Below, piece after piece: positions 14,162 through 22,886 of a stretch of 35,763 nucleotides of DNA (the stretch's first letter is position 1; every line of letters begins with the position of its first letter). The stretch covers positions 1 through 35,763 of the forward strand of contig CAYTIH010000026.1 in NCBI GenBank assembly GCA_964437825.1. Direction: 5' to 3'. A program made the translations under genes and the position numbers. This DNA is from JBJFCE01 sp964437825 (lineage in GTDB: Bacteria > Bacillota > Clostridia > Lachnospirales > Lachnospiraceae). The notes under the pieces are model-generated. The model was given only the letters and a program-made list of their open reading frames with translations. It searched no databases and was not told the DNA's origin.

Positions 14162-15049
14162 TCATTTATTGATTTTCAGAAATGCGCCCAGATTACCGCG
14201 CTCACCGCGGCTTGCCCTGTGCGAAAACAGCTTCCCGGGATTACAGCAGGTACAGATATCCGGTAAACAGATATGTTCCTGCAAAACTCCCGCATCTAAT
14301 AGAACCAGTTCATTTGCGCGCCATAAATCCAGCTGATACTTCCCGTTTCGCTTCTTATAGAGAATCAGCTTTTGATCGGCGGCCTCCTTCTCGGATTCTC
14401 CGACAGGCTGCTCAAACGCCTGACGAAAGGCGCCTGCCACATCCTCACCCACTTCATAGCACTCCCCGCAGATAGAAGGTCCGATTGCAGCCAGACAATC
14501 TTCCGGCCGGGTTCCGTAAGCATAATACATTTTACTGATCAGCGCCTGTCCCATGGAGGATACCGTGCCTCTCCATCCGGAATGTGCAAGTCCGATTGCC
14601 TTATGCACCGGATCCACGATATAAATCGGTACACAATCTGCAAAAAAGGCTGTCAAAATGATTCCGGGAACATTCGTAATCAAGCCATCAATATCCGTAT
14701 AATCTCGTTTTCTGGTGATTCCCTTCCCACGATCCCTTTCTGTCACAATCCGAACATTGGTCGTATGAGTCTGATCCGTACAAACAAAATCCGATAGCTT
14801 TCCTCCCATCGCACCGGCAGCACGCCGGTAATTCTCCATAACATCCGCTCTATCATCCCCTCTGGAAAAGCTCAGATTCAGGCTTTCAAATTTGCCCTTG
14901 CTGACGCCTCCCGCTCTGGTGGTAAATAAGTGCGTAACAAAATTCACCTCTTTCAAGTTCGGAAACTGTAGATACGGCAGCGTATAGTCCTCTGCCTGAA
15001 ACTCTTTTTCAATTAAAATTCCGGGGTTTTCTTTTCTGATAAATTCCAT
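14162..15049 (-). CDS. pgeF: PgeF/YfiH-family laccase-domain purine nucleoside phosphorylase-like protein
   Basis: About 295 residues. The family's metal-site and core motifs are present: FVTHLFTTRAGG, FADCVPIYIVDP, IGLAHSGWRGTVSSMGQAL, AIGPSICGECYEVG, and a C-terminal CTCCNPGKLFSHRASRGERG. Members were first described as polyphenol oxidases, and several have been shown to act as purine nucleoside phosphorylase/adenosine deaminase or in peptidoglycan-precursor editing; which applies here is open. The start is uncertain: ATG at 15049 (AAAGGA upstream) or 15076. The frame is open further upstream but overlaps the yraN-like gene. It follows that gene closely, suggesting one transcript. Confidence 0.85.
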   Translation of the reverse strand: MEFIRKENPGILIEKEFQAEDYTLPYLQFPNLKEVNFVTHLFTTRAGGVSKGKFESLNLSFSRGDDRADVMENYRRAAGAMGGKLSDFVCTDQTHTTNVRIVTERDRGKGITRKRDYTDIDGLITNVPGIILTAFFADCVPIYIVDPVHKAIGLAHSGWRGTVSSMGQALISKMYYAYGTRPEDCLAAIGPSICGECYEVGEDVAGAFRQAFEQPVGESEKEAADQKLILYKKRNGKYQLDLWRANELVLLDAGVLQEHICLPDICTCCNPGKLFSHRASRGERGNLGAFLKINK

Positions 15050-15095
15050 TTTTCTGTCCAATCCTTTCGCTGTCATACTCGCAAGCTTGCAGATA

Positions 15096-15482
15096 CTACC
15101 ATCCCCGCCCCTGATATGGAAACGCATCGGGGATCCATGATATATGATTTCCCAAAATTGCAATTACATCATACCTGACTGCCATATACGCCGCAAATTT
15201 CCCATGCATGATCCGGTACTGATCGGAAACTCTGCAAATCGTCATCTGCTTTTTCCGGGTCACTGCCTGCGCCGGATAACCGTACTTTTCTGATTCCCGG
15301 TACTTTACCTCAAAAAAAATTAAGGTATGATCCTTTCTCCCGATCAAATCAATTTCACCGGTTCTCGTACGAAAATTCCGTTCCAGTATACATATTCCGT
15401 GACGCGCAAGAAACTCGCATGCCAGTTGTTCTTTTTCTATACCTACCTCTCTTTGATTCATAGTATCCCAAATACAGTACAT
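15096..15482 (-). CDS. YraN-family (UPF0102) endonuclease-fold protein
   Basis: 128 residues. The typical restriction-endonuclease-like core is present: ACEFLARHGICILERNFR, then RTGEIDLIGRKDHTLIFFEV with the E-I-D-L-I and F-E-V-K residues of the putative active site, then KYRESEKYG. The biochemical role is not established for the family. GGGGAAG precedes the ATG at 15482; an ATG seven codons later is an alternative. In many Firmicutes this gene sits next to rnhB, and here it is three genes downstream of it. Confidence 0.88.
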   Translation of the reverse strand: MYCIWDTMNQREVGIEKEQLACEFLARHGICILERNFRTRTGEIDLIGRKDHTLIFFEVKYRESEKYGYPAQAVTRKKQMTICRVSDQYRIMHGKFAAYMAVRYDVIAILGNHISWIPDAFPYQGRGW

Positions 15483-15544
15483 ACATAAGCTTCCCCATAT
15501 CCATGTATGCGCTTGTCCCGTCTCTCCAGATACGAATCAAAAAA

Positions 15545-15835
15545 CTATATTTTATTCCCCTTCTCTAATTTTGCCTTAATCTTATCCATTGCATCCACAA
15601 ATACCAAAATTTCCGCAACCACCTCATAAAGCTCCGGCGGAATCATTTCTCCGATTTCCAGTCTGGACAGGGTATCTGCAAGCTTGGAATCCTCATGAAC
15701 CGGGACATCCGCTTCTTTTGCCGTGGCAATGATTTTCTCGGCAACAAGCCCTTTTCCCGTTGCAATGATTTTGGGAGCCGCATCCTCCGGTTCATATTCC
15801 AAGGCTATGGCTGTTTTTATTTTTTTCTTATCCAT
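15545..15835 (-). CDS. FlhB C-terminal-domain-like cytoplasmic protein (YlqH type)
   Basis: 96 residues, matching only the cytoplasmic tail of the flagellar export switch protein FlhB: TAIALEYEPEDAAPKIIATG, then LVAEKIIATAKEADVPVHED and GEMIPPELYEVVAEIL. The cleavage tetrapeptide NPTH of true FlhB is absent (APKI follows the AxxY-like strand), and there are no membrane segments. Homologues are encoded beside rnhB and rbgA in Bacillus, also with no export role known. It lies 20 bases after the FliK-like gene, so the two probably interact or were inherited as a pair. Confidence 0.88.
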   Translation of the reverse strand: MDKKKIKTAIALEYEPEDAAPKIIATGKGLVAEKIIATAKEADVPVHEDSKLADTLSRLEIGEMIPPELYEVVAEILVFVDAMDKIKAKLEKGNKI

Positions 15836-15855
15836 TCCGCCTCCAAATTATGTTC

Positions 15856-17805
15856 TTATGCCCGCGCGTCAAAGGACTGCCTGCTGACTCTTACCATGGG
15901 AGCCTTTCCGATTCCATGGCTGTCCTTTAGCATCTCGTCAAATACGTTTCCGATATCCTTATGATCCTGCGGCAAAAGCTCCGAATGCATCGCATAGCCC
16001 TTCGCAGCCAATCTTTTGTCAAGTTCCTCCATATGCCCTTCCAAAAAATCAATCAATTCCTCATTTTCCAAATAGAATTTCGTATTGACCTTATGGTTTT
16101 GCATAGCCACATAAATATCCATATTCCCCAAATGCTCCATCGCCAGGTGCAAAAGCGCCGTTACGGCGCCGCTCCCGGATGCAAAATTCCTTTTGTTGGT
16201 ATAAACATATAAATCTCCATGGGCTTTATGCTCGCTCATTTTCAGCGGTAACTGCACATAAGAAAAATTCTGGCTCAACTCATTTAAAAATTTCACATTT
16301 TTCGTCATGTTACAAAGCCCCTTCATGGCTGCGCAGTCGCTTTTCCCCGCTTCTGCAAAAACCTGCTCCAGACTCGCCGTCTGCCTGAGTACCTTTTCAT
16401 ACAGTGCCTTCACATTTTCCTTTCCGGATACATCCTGCGGTTTTAAAAGCCATTCCTTGGTAATGGCGTTTCGAAAAGCATTTTCAAAACGAGAATCCCG
16501 CAACAGCCCGGAGAGCGTTTTTCCCGCCTCCTCATATACCGGATACCGCTCCCCCTCCGGTATATCCGAAAGCTTTGAAAGAAATGTACGAACAAATTCC
16601 TGAAGCTTTCTTTCTCCGACCATCTCCGCCTGCGCTTCGGGTACAGTCTCCTGTGAGAGCTCAGACAAAACCGGCTCACTCTGCTTTCCCTGCTCCGGTG
16701 TATGACCGGACCGCTCCCTTTCTCCGGCTTGCCTGAGTGCATTCATAAATACTTCCATCGCAACGCTGTTTCTGCCGTCGTTCCCTTTTCCTGTCACAAT
16801 ATCATTCTGTGAATCGCCACCGAATTGCAGCAGCTGCGAATCCGCCGCCTGTAAGCGCACCTGATCTACCGATAGTTTCGCTCCCTGCCCGGACTGATCC
16901 GCTGCTGCGGATGCCGGATCTGCAGATTCCGGAATTTTCCCGTTTTGTCCGCCGTCGGCTGTCCCGGCGCCCGGCTGCTCTGCCTGCACTTCACCCGCAC
17001 TGCCTTGGCTTTGTGCCTGCGAAGCTGTCCCCGCATCCTCTGCATCCGTTCCCGGCAAGACCGCTCCTGTCCCTTCCTCCTTTGGCAAATCGGAAAGCTG
17101 TTCCCCCATAACTGCTTTCATCACCTCTGTGAAAAGCTTTCCAAGCCCTTCATAATCCTGCTGCTTTGCCATATCATGAAATACGGTCAGCATTTGCTCT
17201 CCTATTTCCTGATATCCGTTTAAAATCTGCGCAGTATTGCTCTTGAAATTTTCAAATTGAATAATACTTTCGGTAGTAATAGGCAGCTGCATTTGTTTCA
17301 TCTGAACGAGAGATGCCGGATCCGCCGTATCATACTGACCCAGCAAATGAAACATATCTTGCAGGGATTGCTTGTAAATTCCCATGCCCTGACTCATCAT
17401 TTCGTTGACCATCTGTATACTGTTTTCCGTAACCGGAAGCTCCGCCGCCTGCAGTGCTCTGATAATGCTGGAATCCTGACTTAAATTAGAATATAACGGT
17501 GTCAGTGCAATTTGATTTCCCTGTATCCCCTTCACCTCAAAATTGAGTACCGCGCCGTTTTGAATATTGACGCCGTTTTCAATTTTGGCGGAAAAAACCA
17601 GATTGTCCTGCGTCCGGATGGACACACGATCGCCCTCCGTGCCTATCACGGTTCCCTGAAATTGCTGACCCGGCTGCAATTGCAGTTTCTCGCCGCCGTT
17701 TCCCGCATATTTTCCGTTTACTACCTCTGCCTCGGAAACGGAACCGGCTCTCACCTCACTATGATATTGTTCTTTTTGAAAAAGTTCAGAAAGATTTACT
17801 CCCAT
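15856..17805 (-). CDS. FliK/YlqG-like hook-length-control-related protein
   Basis: About 649 residues. The N-terminal part holds a beta-barrel-like segment (QFQGTVIGTEGDRVSIRTQD) and helices. A long Ala/Gly/Gln/Asp-rich disordered linker follows at about 255-400. The C-terminal domain (about 520-630) resembles the FliK/YlqG core (VQLPLKMSEHKAHGDLYVYT, VALLHLAMEHLGNMDIYVAM and onward). The frame is open to 17865. I place the start at 17805 (MGVNLSELF) because GGAG lies seven bases before it; 17817 is an alternative. No flagellar genes are in the window. Position between rnhB and the FlhB-C gene matches Bacillus ylqG. Confidence 0.75.
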   Translation of the reverse strand: MGVNLSELFQKEQYHSEVRAGSVSEAEVVNGKYAGNGGEKLQLQPGQQFQGTVIGTEGDRVSIRTQDNLVFSAKIENGVNIQNGAVLNFEVKGIQGNQIALTPLYSNLSQDSSIIRALQAAELPVTENSIQMVNEMMSQGMGIYKQSLQDMFHLLGQYDTADPASLVQMKQMQLPITTESIIQFENFKSNTAQILNGYQEIGEQMLTVFHDMAKQQDYEGLGKLFTEVMKAVMGEQLSDLPKEEGTGAVLPGTDAEDAGTASQAQSQGSAGEVQAEQPGAGTADGGQNGKIPESADPASAAADQSGQGAKLSVDQVRLQAADSQLLQFGGDSQNDIVTGKGNDGRNSVAMEVFMNALRQAGERERSGHTPEQGKQSEPVLSELSQETVPEAQAEMVGERKLQEFVRTFLSKLSDIPEGERYPVYEEAGKTLSGLLRDSRFENAFRNAITKEWLLKPQDVSGKENVKALYEKVLRQTASLEQVFAEAGKSDCAAMKGLCNMTKNVKFLNELSQNFSYVQLPLKMSEHKAHGDLYVYTNKRNFASGSGAVTALLHLAMEHLGNMDIYVAMQNHKVNTKFYLENEELIDFLEGHMEELDKRLAAKGYAMHSELLPQDHKDIGNVFDEMLKDSHGIGKAPMVRVSRQSFDARA

Positions 17806-17879
17806 AGAATTCTCCATGCGTTCACCCGTGCATAATCCGATTCGTATGCACGCATGAACAACCAAAAAGCAGCTTCCTA

Positions 17880-18638
17880 TCAGATAAAGTTCTTAATAAA
17901 GCTCCGTCTGTGAATCGGCGTCGGTCCATAAGTCTTCAGCGCCTCAATATGCTTTGCCGCTCCATATCCCATATTGGATGCAAAGCCATATTCCGGATAT
18001 AATTCATCATATTGTACCATCAAACGATCTCTGGTAACCTTTGCAACAATACTGGCTGCCGCAATGGATATGCTCTTGGCGTCCCCTTTGATAATCGGTA
18101 CCTGTCTGATATCCACGCCCGGAATTGTAACCGCATCGTTTAATAATATATCGGGCTTTACGGTGAGTTTCTGAATAGCCTGACGCATCGCCTCATAGGT
18201 GGCCTGCAGAATATTAATTTCATCGATCCTCTCAGGACCGACAAATCCAATTCCTACGGAAACTGCCTCCTCCATAATCTGCGGATACAGTTCCTCTCTT
18301 TTTTTGGCGCTGAGCTGTTTCGAATCATTCAAATACAGCAGCCTGCAATCCTTGGGTAATATGACTGCTCCGGCTGCCACCGGGCCCGCCAAGGGGCCTC
18401 GGCCCACCTCATCAATCCCGCAAATGTATCCGGCTTCCTCATATTTTTTTTCGTACTGTTTCATGCACTCGATCCGTGCAAGCTCCTTTTCATAATCCGC
18501 CGCGGCTTTCTGCGCCCTATGAACCAGATTACATACTCCGGGTCTTTCATCGCTTTCGTATCTGTGTATAAAATCAGGCAGCTCTTTGACTGAAGCTGCC
18601 TGATATTGTTCCTTAATCTCCTGTATTTTCAGTGCCAT
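17880..18638 (-). CDS. rnhB: Ribonuclease HII
   Basis: 252 residues. It removes ribonucleotides from DNA and RNA-DNA hybrids. The catalytic core starts at ICGIDEVGRGPLAGPVAAGA with Asp76 and Glu77, and later acidic residues follow around LLNDAVTIPG and SIAAASIVAKVTRD. The 70-residue N-terminal helical extension is common in Firmicutes RNase HII. GGAGG lies just before the ATG. It sits 19 bases after the upstream lepB stop and forms one unit with the genes on both sides. Confidence 0.96.
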   Translation of the reverse strand: MALKIQEIKEQYQAASVKELPDFIHRYESDERPGVCNLVHRAQKAAADYEKELARIECMKQYEKKYEEAGYICGIDEVGRGPLAGPVAAGAVILPKDCRLLYLNDSKQLSAKKREELYPQIMEEAVSVGIGFVGPERIDEINILQATYEAMRQAIQKLTVKPDILLNDAVTIPGVDIRQVPIIKGDAKSISIAAASIVAKVTRDRLMVQYDELYPEYGFASNMGYGAAKHIEALKTYGPTPIHRRSFIKNFI

Positions 18639-18657
18639 TTGTTCCTCCTGCGTAATC

Positions 18658-19341
18658 CTACTGATGCTTCAAAATTCCAAAATCCGAAAGGGGCCATATT
18701 CTGATCCACGCCTTTCCGATGATATCCGATCTCTTAATATTTCCCACAGAAGGATCCCGGCTATCGGAACTGTTATTGCGGTTATCTCCCAGTACGAAAT
18801 ATTCATCATCACCAAGCGTAATCTCGGTTCCCGCTCTGCCCGGATTCACAATCACCTCTGCACCATAATCTTCCTCAAGAATTTCTCCGTTAATGTAAAT
18901 ATTTCCATCGGTATCAATCAGAACCGTTTCTCCCGGTAATCCGATAATACGCTTGATATAGTATGTTTTGGCCTTATACTGATACGGAAAAACGATAATA
19001 TCATAACGCTTGGGGTCCGAAAAGCGGTAAGTAAGCTTATCGACAATCAGATTGTCATGATCATGGAGGGTAGGCATCATGCTTTCTCCGTTCACCCTGG
19101 TCCTTTGTCCTACATATGTAATAAACAAAAAGGTCAGGCATAGGACAATCAGAAGATAGATACTCATCTGCAAAATATCCTGTGCAGTTGTAGTCTTTTT
19201 TTCTTCCTTTTCTTCTCCGGCATTCTTCCTGCGCTGCTTGTGCCCGGACCGCTCCGCAGGGTCATCATGATTAGTTACTGTGGTCTCCATATCGATTTTC
19301 TCAAGCTCTTCATCCTGAAAATAATTCCGCTTCTCCTGCAT
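18658..19341 (-). CDS. lepB: Type I signal peptidase
   Basis: 227 residues. A charged 55-residue cytoplasmic N-terminus precedes one membrane helix (about 60-77) and the extracytoplasmic Ser-Lys protease. The nucleophile is Ser87 in NGESMMPTL and the general base Lys130 in YYIKRIIGLPGE; the C-terminal box is FVLGDNRNNSSDSRDPSVG. It cleaves signal peptides of exported proteins. It lies on the other side of rbgA from a second signal peptidase gene, with only about 30% visible identity between them outside the boxes (estimate by eye). A GTAAAC-containing leader precedes it (19342-19372). Confidence 0.95.
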   Translation of the reverse strand: MQEKRNYFQDEELEKIDMETTVTNHDDPAERSGHKQRRKNAGEEKEEKKTTTAQDILQMSIYLLIVLCLTFLFITYVGQRTRVNGESMMPTLHDHDNLIVDKLTYRFSDPKRYDIIVFPYQYKAKTYYIKRIIGLPGETVLIDTDGNIYINGEILEEDYGAEVIVNPGRAGTEITLGDDEYFVLGDNRNNSSDSRDPSVGNIKRSDIIGKAWIRIWPLSDFGILKHQ

Positions 19342-19372
19342 TTATCCCTTCGCGGCTGCGCCGTTTACTCCT
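19342..19372 (-). repeat. Possible divergent copy of the SD-carrying palindromic element
   Basis: On the minus strand GGAGTAAACGGCGCAGCCG is followed by CGAAGGGATAA and the lepB ATG. The order GTAAAC, small palindrome, SD, ATG matches the yitT leader, but identity is low and could be coincidence. Confidence 0.3.
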
Positions 19373-19440
19373 TAAAAAAAATAATTTCAAGTGAAAAAAA
19401 CATCCTGACAATACTTCCGCTATCTTCTATATTAGAATCA

Positions 19441-20283
19441 TTACTCCGGAAATTCAAGAGTCATTTTTCCGATTGCACCGTTTCTGAATTCATCCAGCAA
19501 TAATCCGGAAATCTTATAATAATCCAGCTCCTTTCCTTTTTTGTAGCATTTACGCTTCTCACCGATCTCACTCATGATCTGTAAAGGCTCTGTTTCAGGA
19601 TCAATCCGGTAACGCTCTGCAAGCAGCCCGGAATACCGCTTACTCATAAACTTGATCAGTTCCAATGCAAGTTCCTCCGTCTGCAGTATCTCATCATTGA
19701 TGGAACCGATGAGCGCCAGACGCATTCCTACCTGCTGGTCCTCAAATTTGGGCCACAGAATTCCGGGAGTATCTAAAAGCTCAAGCTCCTTATTTACCTT
19801 GATCCACTGTTTTCCCTTCGTGACACCGGGTTTATTCCCTGTTTTAGCAGAACTTTTACCTACAATGGAATTGATAAATGTAGATTTCCCCACATTGGGA
19901 ATTCCCACAACCATAGCACGGATCGGACGATTTTTGATGCCTCTGCGGATGTTCCTTTCCGTTTTTTCCCGGCAAACCTCTTTCACAAGGGCATTGACAT
20001 TTTTAATTCCGGCACCCGTTTTACTGTTAAGTTCCTGTACGAAAAAGCCTTGTAAGCGAAAATATTCCATCCATTTCTGATTTGCTGCCGGATCCGCAAG
20101 ATCCGCCTTATTGAGCAGTATCACCCTGGATTTGTTAATTGCAAGCGTATCAATATCCGGATTTCTGCTGGAAAGCGGAATTCTGGCATCCAGAAGCTCT
20201 ATCACCAGATCAATGATCTTCATATCCTCCTGCATCATTCTCTTTGCTTTGGTCATATGACCGGGATACCATTGATAATTCAT
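19441..20283 (-). CDS. rbgA: Ribosome biogenesis GTPase RbgA (YlqF)
   Basis: 280 residues. It is a circularly permuted GTPase acting late in 50S assembly. G4 comes first (LLNKADL, about 56-62), then G1 GIPNVGKSTF (127-136), and G3 DTPGILWP (171-178). The conserved N-terminal QWYPGHMTKA and a C-terminal helical domain fit the family exactly. AAAGGA precedes the ATG at 20283, only 11 bases after the upstream lepB paralogue. Confidence 0.97.
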   Translation of the reverse strand: MNYQWYPGHMTKAKRMMQEDMKIIDLVIELLDARIPLSSRNPDIDTLAINKSRVILLNKADLADPAANQKWMEYFRLQGFFVQELNSKTGAGIKNVNALVKEVCREKTERNIRRGIKNRPIRAMVVGIPNVGKSTFINSIVGKSSAKTGNKPGVTKGKQWIKVNKELELLDTPGILWPKFEDQQVGMRLALIGSINDEILQTEELALELIKFMSKRYSGLLAERYRIDPETEPLQIMSEIGEKRKCYKKGKELDYYKISGLLLDEFRNGAIGKMTLEFPE

Positions 20284-20294
20284 TTGAATCCTTT

Positions 20295-20876
20295 CTATTT
20301 CACAAGCCCCATTCCATCCTTGCCGCCGCTCATATGAAACCAGGCTTTTCCAAAAATATCGCTTTTATGCACCGGCCCGACATTCGCCGACCGACTGTCC
20401 TCACTACTGTTTACATTATCCCCTATCACAAAGTATTCATCCTCGCCAAGCAGAACAGGATTCTCTGCGATTCCGGGATCTGCGATTTTATCATATCTGT
20501 CGTCCTCATACAAAATGCCGTCAATATAGATCTTGCCGCCGATGATTTGTATCGTTTCCCCCGGCAGTCCAATGACACGCTTCACATAATAATGTGCATT
20601 TGTATTTCCGTTTGGCAAAAATACTACGACATCCCCGCGCTTTGGAGAAGATATACTGTATATAAAACGATTAATCAATATTTCCTGTCCGTTCGTTAAT
20701 GTCGGCTCCATGGAATCACCGATCACACTTGTCTTAATTCCGACGCAATATACCAGAACCGCCGCAAGGAATACTGCGGCAAGTATGCAGAACAAATACC
20801 TTGCAATCTCCCGTAAAAGCTCCCGGTTTATTTTTTTCTTTTTTTGATAAAAATGCAATCCCTTTCTTCCGGACAT
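20295..20876 (-). CDS. lepB: Type I signal peptidase (second paralogue)
   Basis: 193 residues. A short basic N-terminus precedes a membrane helix (about 27-45). Ser55 is in VIGDSMEPTL, Lys99 in YYVKRVIGLPGE, and the end box is FVIGDNVNSSEDSRSANVG. It is shorter than the neighbour at 18658-19341, lacking the charged N-terminal extension. It follows the L19 terminator and so may be expressed by read-through or its own promoter, which I could not identify. Confidence 0.95.
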   Translation of the reverse strand: MSGRKGLHFYQKKKKINRELLREIARYLFCILAAVFLAAVLVYCVGIKTSVIGDSMEPTLTNGQEILINRFIYSISSPKRGDVVVFLPNGNTNAHYYVKRVIGLPGETIQIIGGKIYIDGILYEDDRYDKIADPGIAENPVLLGEDEYFVIGDNVNSSEDSRSANVGPVHKSDIFGKAWFHMSGGKDGMGLVK

Positions 20877-20924
20877 GATCCTGCCCTCCGATCCCTATTT
20901 ACTGCCGACCTTCCCTCTATAGAG

Positions 20925-20958
20925 AAAAAGGGACAGGATACCGTAGTATCTGTCCCTT
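20925..20958 (-). terminator. Intrinsic terminator after rplS
   Basis: On the minus strand AAGGGACAG and CTGTCCCTT pair, with ATAC/GTAT extending inward, followed by TTTTTC. It separates the translation operon from the lepB-rbgA group. Confidence 0.85.
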
Positions 20959-20974
20959 ATGCACTGTGAAATCC

Positions 20975-21322
20975 TTATTTAACCAGTTCTTTAACTTTTG
21001 CTTTCTTACCGACACGGTTTCTTAAATAATTCAGTTTCGCTCTTCTTACTTTACCGCAGCGAACCACTTCAACCTTCTCTACATTAGGGGAATGTAACGG
21101 CCATGTCTTTTCAACGCCGATACCGTTGGAATTCTTACGAACCGTAAAGGTCTCACGGTTGCTCCCGCCCTGTTTCTTGATTACGGTTCCTTCAAAAACC
21201 TGAATTCTTTCACGGTTTCCCTCTTTGATCTTGCCATATACCTTAACGGTATCGCCAACGTTAAACTGAGGAACAACTTCTTTTAACTGTTCTGCTTCGA
21301 TTTCTCTGATAATGTCGTTCAT
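20975..21322 (-). CDS. rplS: 50S ribosomal protein L19
   Basis: 115 residues, standard length, with the L19 signature from DTVKVYGKIKEGNRERIQVF through SFNGI-like NSNGIGVEKTWPLHSPNVEK to VRRAKLNYLRNRVGKKAKVK. It binds 23S rRNA near the subunit interface. GGAG lies close before the ATG. It follows trmD, from which it is separated by 142 bases containing a promoter (21399-21427), so L19 can be made independently of the upstream operon. Confidence 0.97.
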   Translation of the reverse strand: MNDIIREIEAEQLKEVVPQFNVGDTVKVYGKIKEGNRERIQVFEGTVIKKQGGSNRETFTVRKNSNGIGVEKTWPLHSPNVEKVEVVRCGKVRRAKLNYLRNRVGKKAKVKELVK

Positions 21323-21398
21323 TTTCTATCTCCTTTGGTTTTCGGATGTTCTTAATACCTTGCGTAACAGAGGACCATCTATTTTTGACAACGTGCAT

Positions 21399-21427
21399 AG
21401 TTTACCATAGCAATGCCAAAAAAGCAA
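21399..21427 (-). promoter_or_regulatory. Likely rplS promoter
   Basis: On the minus strand TTGCTT (21422-21427), a 17-base spacer, then TAAACT (21399-21404). Each hexamer has two mismatches to consensus. The position in the only sizeable gap of the operon supports it. Confidence 0.55.
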
Positions 21428-21464
21428 GTAGAAATCCATATTTTTTACATCGGTTCTGTATTTT

Positions 21465-22238
21465 TTACACAGGTTCTTCTTTCCGATCCGGCGCCGCATA
21501 AGACAATTTTCGTTTTCGCTTTTTCTGCTGCACCGGCGGATGCTCCGCCATATATTTTTCATACAAATCCGGACGTCTCAGTCTTGTACGCTCAATGGCC
21601 TGCTCCAGTCTCCACGCATCCACCTTGGCGTGATCCCCGGAAAGAAGAATCTCGGGAACTCCCTTATCATGCCAGACCTCCGGTCTGGAATATTGGGGAT
21701 ACTCCAGCAGATCATCACTAAAGCTTTCGGTTTGCGCGGAATCACTGTTATTCAAAACCCCCGGTACCAGTCTTGCTATGGCATCCACCATGACCATGGC
21801 CGGAAGCTCTCCGCCTGTCAACACATAATCTCCGATCGAGACATAATCGGTAACAACTTCCTCCAATACCCTCTCGTCAATGCCTTCGTAATGTCCGCAT
21901 AGAAAAATCAATTCTTCCTCTTTGGACAGTTCTTTTGCCATCTGCTGGTGAAAAGGTTCTCCCTGGGGCGTCACATAAATGGTTCGAATTCTCTGCCCGG
22001 TCCTTTGTTTTGCCGCGATAGCCGCATGGCAGTCATAGACAGGCTGCGCCTGCATGAGCATTCCGGCCCCTCCGCCATAGGTATAATCGTCAACCTTTTT
22101 ATGCTTATCCAATGTGTAATCCCTGATGTTGACGGCATCAATTTCCAGCAGTCCCTTCTCCATGGCTCTGGCCAGAATACTGGTATTGAGTCCGTTCATA
22201 ACCATATCCGGAAAAAGGGTCATGATATGAATTTTCAT
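21465..22238 (-). CDS. trmD: tRNA (guanine37-N1)-methyltransferase
   Basis: 257 residues. A SPOUT-class enzyme that methylates G37 of tRNAs to prevent frameshifting. The N-terminus MKIHIMTLFPDM, the SAM knot region LIFLCGHYEGIDERV, and SIGDYVLTGGELPAMVMVD with the catalytic Asp are all canonical; a C-terminal helical domain ends in a basic tail. It is placed between rimM and rplS as in most Firmicutes, 86 bases after rimM. Confidence 0.97.
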   Translation of the reverse strand: MKIHIMTLFPDMVMNGLNTSILARAMEKGLLEIDAVNIRDYTLDKHKKVDDYTYGGGAGMLMQAQPVYDCHAAIAAKQRTGQRIRTIYVTPQGEPFHQQMAKELSKEEELIFLCGHYEGIDERVLEEVVTDYVSIGDYVLTGGELPAMVMVDAIARLVPGVLNNSDSAQTESFSDDLLEYPQYSRPEVWHDKGVPEILLSGDHAKVDAWRLEQAIERTRLRRPDLYEKYMAEHPPVQQKKRKRKLSYAAPDRKEEPV

Positions 22239-22324
22239 ATAGCTTCACTGTTTCCTTTCCGAATTTTTGTATTTACGCTTCGGCAGCATATCACAGGATC
22301 CGTCCCTGTTTTTAAAGCCAGGCC

Positions 22325-22837
22325 TTACAGATCCAGTAAGCCGTCGAGCACATGAACCGTCATAACTGCCTGTTCCACATCTACGGAGAGAATACAGTCC
22401 CTGATCGCGGGCAACAGTACTTCCTTTCCCGACTCCTGCTTTACAACATAGACATCATTGGCTCCTGTCTGTAAGACATCCTGTATCGTTCCAAGTTCCA
22501 TGTCCTGATCGGTCATAACCTTCATACCGATCAGATCGGCGACATAATATTCGTTTTTTCCAAGCGGAACTGCATATTCCCTTGTGACAAACAGTTCATA
22601 TCCGCGAAGCTTTTCTGCTTCATCCATGGAATTATATTCCCTGAATTTGACAATCACCATCTGCTTAAAAAATTTTGCGTTTTCAATATGCGCTGTTTTT
22701 CGATCCTTTCCGTTATCAAGGATCACTTCCTTAATTTTCTTATATCTTCCCGGATCATCCGTCGTCGGATATACCTTGATCTCGCCATGTACGCCGTGAG
22801 TTGTGGCAACACTGCCGATTCTAAATAAATCTTCCAT
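22325..22837 (-). CDS. rimM: 16S rRNA processing / 30S maturation factor RimM
   Basis: 170 residues. The N-terminal RimM barrel (FRIGSVATTHGVHGEIKVYP) is followed by a PRC barrel (about 95-168, with YYVADLIGMKV and ELGTIQDVLQTGANDVYVV). It binds S19 and aids 30S head assembly. It comes after khpA, with a hairpin-rich gap of 95 bases that probably reduces its expression relative to S16. Confidence 0.96.
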   Translation of the reverse strand: MEDLFRIGSVATTHGVHGEIKVYPTTDDPGRYKKIKEVILDNGKDRKTAHIENAKFFKQMVIVKFREYNSMDEAEKLRGYELFVTREYAVPLGKNEYYVADLIGMKVMTDQDMELGTIQDVLQTGANDVYVVKQESGKEVLLPAIRDCILSVDVEQAVMTVHVLDGLLDL

Positions 22838-22853
22838 TCGATTCCCTTTTTGT

Positions 22854-22873
22854 TTTTGACTGATTTAGTCAAA
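22854..22873 (-). repeat. Small inverted repeat in the rimM leader
   Basis: TTTGACT (22855-22861) pairs with AGTCAAA (22867-22873). It lies 18 bases upstream of the rimM start, just past the terminator-like hairpin at 22887-22917. It may be part of the same attenuation structure. Confidence 0.4.
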
Positions 22874-22886
22874 GTAAGATTGATTC

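Noticed and set aside
15355..15540. Alternative-frame ORF overlapping the yraN-like start
   Set aside because: The family-typical sequence is in the other frame; this one has no recognisable content beyond the overlap.
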